NCBI GenBank assembly: GCA_016190145.1
Contig: JACPRD010000058.1
Span: forward strand, 1 to 37,451
DNA: 37,451 bases
Source of the DNA: Planctomycetota bacterium
Lineage (GTDB): Bacteria > Planctomycetota > MHYJ01 > WSZJ01
Direction of reading: 5' to 3'
Below are positions 1 through 5,403 of the stretch, piece by piece; position 1 is the first letter of the stretch; the number at the start of each line of letters is the position of its first letter. The translations under genes were made by a program, and so were the position numbers. The notes under the pieces are model-generated. The model searched no databases and had not been told where the DNA came from. It saw only the letters and a list, made by a program, of their open reading frames with translations.

Positions 1-125
1 CCCTCCGGCCCGGCGCGCGCTCGCTCCGGTCGCGCCGATCTGCGCGCGCGCCTCCGCGCCTTCGGCGCTCACGGCGCGCGCGCAGATCGTCACGCCCTCC
101 GCTCCCAACGGCCGCGCGCCGGGCC
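1..125. repeat. Nested GC-rich inverted repeats
   Basis: Two nested perfect inverted repeats. The inner arms are 36-52 and 73-89 (17 bp, identical when reverse-complemented). The 20-base loop between them contains a further small hairpin, GCGCC-TTC-GGCGC. The outer arms are 7-19 and 113-125 (13 bp). The whole could fold as one long stem or cruciform. No coding potential is convincing here. A transcription end for a gene outside the window or a repeated intergenic element are both possible. Confidence 0.7.
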
Positions 126-241
126 TCCGGGTCACGCCGGTTGCTCGCCCCGCACGCACGGCCCTGAGGGCTCGGTAATCCGTCACGATCGCGCCGCGCC
201 TCCGCGCGCGCGCCGCGCGCGCGCTCCGGCGTGGCGCTCAA

Positions 242-264
242 CCCGCGCGGCTGCGCCGCGCGGG
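242..264. repeat. Perfect 10-bp hairpin in non-coding GC-rich stretch
   Basis: CCCGCGCGGC, a three-base loop TGC, then GCCGCGCGGG. It continues the run of GC palindromes that fills positions 1-300. The stretch 1-446 has no gene I can support: the open frames there are low-complexity Arg/Ala-rich readings of GC-rich repeats. No T-run follows, so it is not a classic terminator. Confidence 0.6.
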
Positions 265-383
265 CGGAAGCGGCCGCCAGGGGGCCCCCGCTCCGGATCC
301 ATCGACTGCGAACCTTTCTCCGTCTCGAGCGATTAACTTGTAGGGGGCAACTCTGGCCGGATGCTCCCAAAGCCACAGAACAC

Positions 384-403
384 CGAGCCGCACGTGCGGC
401 TCG
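384..403. promoter_or_regulatory. 20-bp perfect palindrome upstream of small membrane ORF
   Basis: CGAGCCGCACGTGCGGCTCG is a perfect palindrome centred on CACGTG, 43 bases before the ATG at 447. A T-rich run (CTCTTTTTCC) follows it about 17 bases later. It could be an operator for the next gene or the stem of a terminator for transcription entering from the left. The sequence alone does not decide. Confidence 0.4.
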
Positions 404-446
404 CGCCGTTTGTGGAACTCTTTTTCCATGTTTTCAGGAGCACGTT

Positions 447-575
447 ATGCAACACGAAAGAAAACAAATCGGACGCTGGATTCTCTGTACGCTGCTGATC
501 GCCGTTTGCAGCCTCGTCGAAATCACGGCCGCGCACTTTTTCCTGCGGTCGCTCGATCGCTGGTTTGCTAGGTAG
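447..575 (+). CDS. Small single-pass membrane peptide (42 aa)
   Basis: A 42-residue open frame starting at ATG 447, with a CAGGAG ribosome site at 435-440, six bases before the start. The N-terminus is basic and polar (MQHERKQIGR), followed by one hydrophobic stretch of about 22 residues (roughly 12-34), and it ends with a short basic tail. That fits a small inner-membrane peptide. A strong hairpin with terminator character follows 24 bases after the stop, so this looks like a self-contained transcription unit. No family is recognised. Its position next to a toxin island makes a role there possible, but that is inference only. Confidence 0.45.
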   Translation: MQHERKQIGRWILCTLLIAVCSLVEITAAHFFLRSLDRWFAR

Positions 576-599
576 CACACCACTTTCTCAGGAAACAAC

Positions 600-640
600 G
601 GAGGGACACGAGGCCAGGCGTGTCCCTCCCGTTTCCTCGA
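600..640 (+). terminator. Rho-independent-like terminator
   Basis: Perfect 11-bp stem GGAGGGACACG (600-610) and CGTGTCCCTCC (619-629) with an eight-base loop, followed by CGTTTCCTCGATTTC. It lies just after the small ORF ending at 575 and would separate it from the DUF4393 gene. Confidence 0.65.
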
Positions 641-853
641 TTTCGGCGCTCGTCTCCAGAAAAACGTGCATCAGGATCGCGCAGGACGCGCGATCTCGAG
701 GCGGGTCGATGTCCGGGACTACCCCGGTTCCCTCTGCTCCGCGTTTTTTCCTCTCATCGGTCCCCACCCACTTCCGCGATGAACAAAGACAGTGCGCAGG
801 TAAGATGTGCGCTGTCGCGTCCCGGTGATAAACAACGATTTCGAGACCAGTCA

Positions 854-1663
854 GTGAGCGAATCCAACAAGGCCAAGGACACAGCCGAAGCCGTCAAGGC
901 TCTCGTCGAAGCTGTGCCGGTCTACCAGGACATCGTCCAACCGGCAGCGAAGGAAATCGGCGGCGTCGCCGGCGATGTCGTCAGAATGGCGCTCGCCCCG
1001 ATCAAGATGCTGGTCTGGGGATTCGACAAGATTTGCGAGTGGCTCACGCCGGAACTCGAGGAGCGCCTGAAGAAGGTCCCGCAAGCTCGCATCATCACAC
1101 CGAAAACGACCGTGGCCGGCCCTGCGCTTGAGGCCCTCAGATTCGCCGGAAATGAGTCAAGCCTCCGTGAGATGTACGCCAACCTCCTGGCAAAAGCCAT
1201 GGACTCCGAGACGGCATCGATCGCGCATCCCGCCTTTGTCGAGATCCTCCGCCAACTCGTGCCCGACGAAGCAAAGCTGCTCCAGGTCCTGACGAAGCCC
1301 GGGAAACTCTTCCCCCTCCTTTCAGTGGCTAGTGAAATCGATAGCCCGAAAGGTCGCGGCTCGATCACATTGTTTCGCCACCTCTCGACGCTTGGCCTCG
1401 AAGCTGGCTGCCATGAGCCCCGGCTGACAACCCAGTACATCGAGAACTTGTGCCGACTCGGTGTCTGCGAAATCCCCGCGCTGACCGGGTACACGGACAA
1501 GGACATCTACAAGGAGCTGGAGAACCGACCAGAAATCCAGAACCTTCGGAACAAGATCGACTCCAACCAGGGTCAGAAGTCCGTCATCTTCTACGAGATG
1601 TTGCAGCTGACCGCCTTCGGTCGATTGTTTTGCGATGCCTGCGTGACACCTCTATCACAATGA
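854..1663 (+). CDS. DUF4393 / Abi-alpha family protein
   Basis: About 269 residues if started at GTG 854; an in-frame ATG at 779 would add 25 less plausible residues. The central part has the hallmarks of the DUF4393 (Abi-alpha, abortive-infection-associated) family: an N-terminal helical stretch ending in LAPIKMLVWGFDKI, then ITPKTTVAGPALEALRF, then LREMYANLLAKAMD and HPAFVEILRQLVPDEAKLL. The family is named for a link to abortive infection, but its molecular activity is not established. The last four bases overlap the next gene (ATGA, 1660-1663), so the Rhs-like toxin appears translationally coupled to it. Base use is less GC-extreme than in the surrounding housekeeping-type genes, which suggests transfer. 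Confidence 0.85.
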   Translation: MSESNKAKDTAEAVKALVEAVPVYQDIVQPAAKEIGGVAGDVVRMALAPIKMLVWGFDKICEWLTPELEERLKKVPQARIITPKTTVAGPALEALRFAGNESSLREMYANLLAKAMDSETASIAHPAFVEILRQLVPDEAKLLQVLTKPGKLFPLLSVASEIDSPKGRGSITLFRHLSTLGLEAGCHEPRLTTQYIENLCRLGVCEIPALTGYTDKDIYKELENRPEIQNLRNKIDSNQGQKSVIFYEMLQLTAFGRLFCDACVTPLSQ

Positions 1664-3225
1664 AAACATCGGCAAAAGAAAACATCGGTGGCTGGGCGCG
1701 CGTCGTCGCGCTGGCCTTGCTGCTGCTTTTCCCTTTAGCCGCCTCGGCCGCCCAGGTGAGGACACCCGCTGGCGCTCCCGCGCCGGCGCCCGCCCCCGAG
1801 AGACCCGCCTGGAACCTGCTCGACGAGGCGGAGCGGTGGGAGGGGTGGGGTGAAAACCGCGTCTGGGATTTTTTCAGTGACGGGAGCGGAATTTCGCCTG
1901 AGCGCTTCCTCCTAAAGTCAGAACCGCACCAAGGTTGCGGCGTCCGCGGCGCGGGAAACGCGGTGGCGCATGGAGATGACACCCTCTGCGATTACACGAA
2001 AACAGGACCCGTCGAAACCTTCACGGGCATCTACGTCTCCCCGGGCGTCGACGGCCGCGTCGCGCGAATCGACGCCGCGGGCGTGGCGACGTACACCTTC
2101 GGTGACGCGCTCCAGTCCGTCCACCAGGTCACGGGGCCGACGGGCGCCATCCTCAGGCAGACCTTCACCGACGCCTGGGGGAACAACATCCCCTTGAGCC
2201 CCACGCCGCCGCCACCCACGGGGCCGGGAGATAGGTACGGCTTCACGGGACGGGAGAACGACACCGAGTCCGGGCTCATGCACTACAGGGCGCGATCCTA
2301 CGACCCGGTAATCGGCAGATTCACGAGCCGGGATCCCATCAGATTTCAGAATCGCTATATCTATGTCCATGACGACCCCGTCAATCGAACGGATCCTAGC
2401 GGCCTCTACGATCCCAAGGGCTTGTTTGACGAGTTTGCTAAGAAAGACAAGGACGGCAAGGGGAAGGAGCGTCTAGCAAAACTCTTGCGTGCAGGCTACA
2501 GATTCATCGAAGAAGACGATGCCTGGGACGACGTTGAAATCGACCCCGAGAACAAGACCATCGGTCTTGACCCCGATCTCTATGACGATGAGGGCGCAGA
2601 CTACCTGTTGGAAAGGCTTGAAGAGGCCGAGCCAGGGATCTTGGGCAAAGGACTCCAAGGCGCTTTTGGTGCCATCGGGTCCTCAGTGAAGCGTGCGGAA
2701 GGAGGGCTCGAGATGGAGGGCGAGGCCATCCTGCCCGAATTCGAGGATTTGTACACGAAGGCGATGGTCGATGCCGCTGCAATCGGGAACCAAGCGGAAA
2801 AGGCCATCGTCAGGGAAGCTGCGCTATTTGCTCTGGCATACGTAGGTGGCAAAGCATTCGACAAGGTCCTTGAAGAACTCTCGAACATCCGCTTCCCCAA
2901 GATGTCTCACGTTCCTGCAAGAGGACCATCCATAGGTCCGGGGTGGAAGGCGCGGGCAATCAACGATCCGGCCTGCCGAACCGGCTGCGAGAAGGTCGCC
3001 GCGAAGGTTCAGGCCTTGATCGGAGGTGATGTCAAGCGGATTACTCCGAAGAACAATGCCCGATTTGTGGGCAAGTATCGTGGGCAGAACTTGGAGTGGA
3101 CCCACCACGAGGTCGTCGTTAGAGAAGGCAGGGTCTACGATGCATTCACAGGACACGAAGGACTGCCGATCGATGAGTACAAAAAGTTATGGGAGGACGC
3201 TGATGCCCTCGAGTTCGGCTTCTGA
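1660..3225 (+). CDS. Mini-Rhs secreted protein with papain-like C-terminal toxin
   Basis: 521 residues from ATG 1660, overlapping the upstream stop by four bases. Residues about 1-30 form a signal peptide (hydrophobic run then AASAAQ). A Pro/Ala-rich stretch follows, then a short YD-like remnant, then an Rhs-associated core from residue 192 (YGFTGREND, LMHYRARSYDPVIGRF, ending NRTDPSGLYD). After the core comes an acidic variable region. The C-terminal module has Cys439/Cys443, a His-His pair at 482-483 and Asp494 in WTHHEVVV and GRVYDAFTG, a Cys-His-Asp layout seen in papain-like toxin domains of polymorphic toxins (peptidase or deamidase). Usual Rhs proteins are well over 1000 residues, so this one lacks nearly all of the YD-repeat shell. 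It could be a natural miniature or an internal deletion. The following gene is the expected immunity position. Confidence 0.8.
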   Translation: MKTSAKENIGGWARVVALALLLLFPLAASAAQVRTPAGAPAPAPAPERPAWNLLDEAERWEGWGENRVWDFFSDGSGISPERFLLKSEPHQGCGVRGAGNAVAHGDDTLCDYTKTGPVETFTGIYVSPGVDGRVARIDAAGVATYTFGDALQSVHQVTGPTGAILRQTFTDAWGNNIPLSPTPPPPTGPGDRYGFTGRENDTESGLMHYRARSYDPVIGRFTSRDPIRFQNRYIYVHDDPVNRTDPSGLYDPKGLFDEFAKKDKDGKGKERLAKLLRAGYRFIEEDDAWDDVEIDPENKTIGLDPDLYDDEGADYLLERLEEAEPGILGKGLQGAFGAIGSSVKRAEGGLEMEGEAILPEFEDLYTKAMVDAAAIGNQAEKAIVREAALFALAYVGGKAFDKVLEELSNIRFPKMSHVPARGPSIGPGWKARAINDPACRTGCEKVAAKVQALIGGDVKRITPKNNARFVGKYRGQNLEWTHHEVVVREGRVYDAFTGHEGLPIDEYKKLWEDADALEFGF

Positions 3226-3565
3226 TTTCCGCATGCAGAGCGCCGCTGAATTGTTCGCTGCAGTACGGGCTCATCCGGGCATGTACTTGATGAACTCTAC
3301 ATTTGGAGAAGCCGTCGCCTTTGTGGATGGTTTTGACATCGCGCGCAAAGGGCGTCCGCTTAAGGGCTTTAAGGAATGGCTTGTGAGCCGGCTAGGCTAC
3401 GGCACGAACCTGCACTGGGCCGGCTTGGTGCTTAGTTTAACCTACCCCGATGAGCCAGACCCGAAGTTGGCTGCTTCCAAGTCTCGGCAAGCTCAGAACA
3501 AGGCGCTGGATTCGCTCTTCTCACTCGTCGACGAGTTTTTGTCCACTCGTACACGCCGGCAATGA
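3203..3565 (+). CDS. Candidate immunity protein for the papain-like toxin
   Basis: 120 residues from ATG 3203, with a strong GGGAGG ribosome site at 3191-3196 lying inside the toxin gene. The start overlaps the toxin's end by 23 bases, so expression is probably coupled. The N-terminal motif AAELFAAVRAHPGMYL, followed by FVDGFDIARKG and GFKEWLVSRLGYG, resembles small proteins with a RPGMYLG-type start that occur next to polymorphic toxins. I do not recall a certain family name. No signal peptide is visible, consistent with a cytoplasmic antidote. An alternative start at ATG 3233 lacks a comparable ribosome site. Function is inferred from position. Confidence 0.7.
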   Translation: MPSSSASDFRMQSAAELFAAVRAHPGMYLMNSTFGEAVAFVDGFDIARKGRPLKGFKEWLVSRLGYGTNLHWAGLVLSLTYPDEPDPKLAASKSRQAQNKALDSLFSLVDEFLSTRTRRQ

Positions 3566-3830
3566 CGCGAGAGTGAAATCTAGCGGCCTGCTCGCAAGAC
3601 TCCTTCCCGCAGCGGCGATGTGGTGGCTCTGGATTGACGCGATGCGTCAATTCCTAGACGGTCTTGGTGTAGCGGCCCAAGAACTGAAATTGGGGCGGAA
3701 GGCGGAGTTCAAGAACATCGATGGAGTTGCCGGATGCGGGGCAGAGCGAAAGTTCGACAAGTGAAGTATATCGAAGGGCTCTATCAGACCGACAGTGAAG
3801 ACACCGGTAGCAGCAGCGGTTGGACCGGAG
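3566..3830. other. Gap between immunity gene and transposase
   Basis: No gene I can support. A frame from GTG 3573 to 3764 reads 63 residues (VKSSGLLARL...) with no recognisable motif. It may be remnant coding sequence from an earlier toxin/immunity cassette cut by transposition. No clear terminal inverted repeat of the neighbouring transposase was seen. Confidence 0.3.
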
Positions 3831-5006
3831 CTATGCGACCTTGCGGAGCCGGACGATCGGCAGATCGCGGGTGGCACCCACCCAGTTTACGGTGAGCTTC
3901 CACTTCCCGGTGTCGGGCATGACGCGCGTTCGTCGTCGGCGCCCAATGCGGATGTCGTCCGGGGCCGCACCCTTGAGTGCCGAATGCGGCCTCTCTTCGT
4001 TGTACCAGCGCCGGAATCCTGCCACGTGGCTCTGGAGCACGAACGCGCTACCGAAGATGCACCAGGTCCAGGGGATGTTCTCTTTGAGAGTTCTCCAAAG
4101 ACGCTCCAGAAAAGCAATGCTTCCATGCTCTCCGACGGCGCCGTAGCGGTGCTTGATGCCGCGACGTTTCAGCCATTTCTTGAACCGCTTGCTCTTGAAC
4201 TGCACCCCCTGGTCGGAGATCGAGTGTTTTGGAGCGCAGCCGATGGCGGCCGTGGCATCGACGAGCAATCGTGTCGCGAACTTCGCGGTCGGCTGGCCCT
4301 TGCAGGCGCGGGTGGCGACAAGCGAGCGGGAATAGACGTCGAGCACGCCTCCGATCCAGAGGTCGCCGTCGCCGGCCGCGCGGGGAGCCTGGGTGAAGTC
4401 GAGGATGACGGTGTGGCCGAAGTATTTCGCGTTGATGCGGCGGACTTTCCCGGCGAACCTGTCGAGGACGCCGGGCGTATCGGGAGGGCGCGGCTTCTTC
4501 TTCAGGATGCGCTGGACGGTGGAACGGCTGCCGGCGAGGCCGAGGCGATAGAGATGACCTGCGATGGTCCTCGTGCCCATGGATACGGGGAGCGCGAGGC
4601 GGAGCAGGCAGGTCAGCTCGTGGATGAGCCCCGTCTTCGTGCCCGGCGTGCGCGGCGGACGGACGACTTCCGGCTTCGCGCTCCTGGCGTCTTTCCACCA
4701 GCGGCGCACGGTGGTCTCGGTGATCGAGAACGCGTTGGCGATGTCTTCGACTTTGAGGCTGTGCATGACTTGGAAAGCGAGGATGCGCAAGCGCTGCCAG
4801 GGGTTGAACCGGGGCCTGTTGGGTGGAGGGACGGCGGCGAGGCGGGCCTGGAGCAGGGAAACGAGTTCGCGGAGCCGCGCGTTTTCGGCGAGCAACGCGG
4901 CCAGGCGGAGGCGGCGGGACTGAAATGCGCGGGCCTTCACGACAAAGTACGCGGAGGCGGCGGCGAGAAGGCGCAAGACGGGTGGACGGTGGCGGCGGGT
5001 GGGCAT
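3831..5006 (-). CDS. DDE transposase/integrase-core protein
   Basis: 391 residues from ATG 5006; an upstream in-frame start at 5120 adds only a low-complexity Arg-rich tail. Residues about 65-105 hold a helix-turn-helix (VEDIANAFSITETTVRRWW). A second HTH-like region follows (STVQRILKKK), then an rve/retroviral integrase-type core. The catalytic acids are visible: Asp in VILDFTQ, Asp in SDQGVQFKS, and Glu in AFLERLWRTLKEN, with the last two spaced D-x35-E. The C-terminus has the YNEERPHSAL motif typical of IS3/IS481-like enzymes. The gene appears full length and intact, and it points toward the toxin cassette. I could not define the element ends. Confidence 0.85.
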   Translation of the reverse strand: MPTRRHRPPVLRLLAAASAYFVVKARAFQSRRLRLAALLAENARLRELVSLLQARLAAVPPPNRPRFNPWQRLRILAFQVMHSLKVEDIANAFSITETTVRRWWKDARSAKPEVVRPPRTPGTKTGLIHELTCLLRLALPVSMGTRTIAGHLYRLGLAGSRSTVQRILKKKPRPPDTPGVLDRFAGKVRRINAKYFGHTVILDFTQAPRAAGDGDLWIGGVLDVYSRSLVATRACKGQPTAKFATRLLVDATAAIGCAPKHSISDQGVQFKSKRFKKWLKRRGIKHRYGAVGEHGSIAFLERLWRTLKENIPWTWCIFGSAFVLQSHVAGFRRWYNEERPHSALKGAAPDDIRIGRRRRTRVMPDTGKWKLTVNWVGATRDLPIVRLRKVA

Positions 5007-5286
5007 CGCGCGATTTCGCCCGCGGGTGGGCCGTTCGTCAAGGAACCGTCGGCGCGGGCGGCTGCGGTGTCGCCCTCCGCGAGAGCCGTCGATTCTGCCG
5101 GCGCTCGCGCGGGTTATCATGCGTGGCGGATAAGGCCACGGTGGTCGCCGAGCCGCCCCAGGAAAGGACCGGCTTCTTGAGGCTTCCCGGGATGCGGAAA
5201 AACACGCAGAGCCGGTAGGATGGGGCTGCCGGGTAGTTCGTATCCTTGTACGTCATCGCCCGTCTTTCATCCGCACTTCCTGGAAA

Positions 5287-5326
5287 GAGAACGACGGACG
5301 AACGGCGGATGAACTCGGATACGAAC
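5287..5326 (-). repeat. Degenerate ~11-base tandem repeat
   Basis: Read on the minus strand: GTTCGTATCCGA, GTTCATCCGCC, GTTCGTCCGTC, then GTTCTC. Units share GTTCRTCCG and have an 11-12 base period. It resembles in style the 7-base intergenic arrays elsewhere in the window but is weaker. Confidence 0.4.
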
Positions 5327-5374
5327 GGCCTGGCTGGGGATAAAGGAGGATAAAGACGGATTGGGTGGTCATAC

Positions 5375-5391
5375 GAGGATCGGGGATCCTC
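5375..5391 (-). terminator. Hairpin after kinase 1
   Basis: Perfect 7-bp arms GAGGATC and GATCCTC around GGG, 13 bases beyond the kinase 1 stop. There is no U-run on the minus strand, so intrinsic termination is uncertain. Confidence 0.35.
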
Positions 5392-5403
5392 TCTCGGCCC
5401 GTC

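Larger units (their letters stand above)
5007..5403. other. Intergenic stretch with degenerate repeats
   Basis: No supportable gene. A 72-residue minus frame (5038-5256) opens with a plausible start but shows no known motif and drifts into Arg-rich low complexity. The right half holds repetitive text: on the minus strand GTTCATCCGCC then GTTCGTCCGTC (5293-5314), and on the plus strand two copies of GGATAAAG (5338-5355). Confidence 0.4.

Noticed and set aside
3573-3764. 63-aa frame after the immunity gene as a second immunity protein
   Set aside because: No ribosome site, motif or overlap; composition uninformative.
3795-5180. Long plus-strand open frame opposite the transposase
   Set aside because: It is the antisense of a clear DDE transposase and has the low-complexity composition typical of GC-rich shadows.
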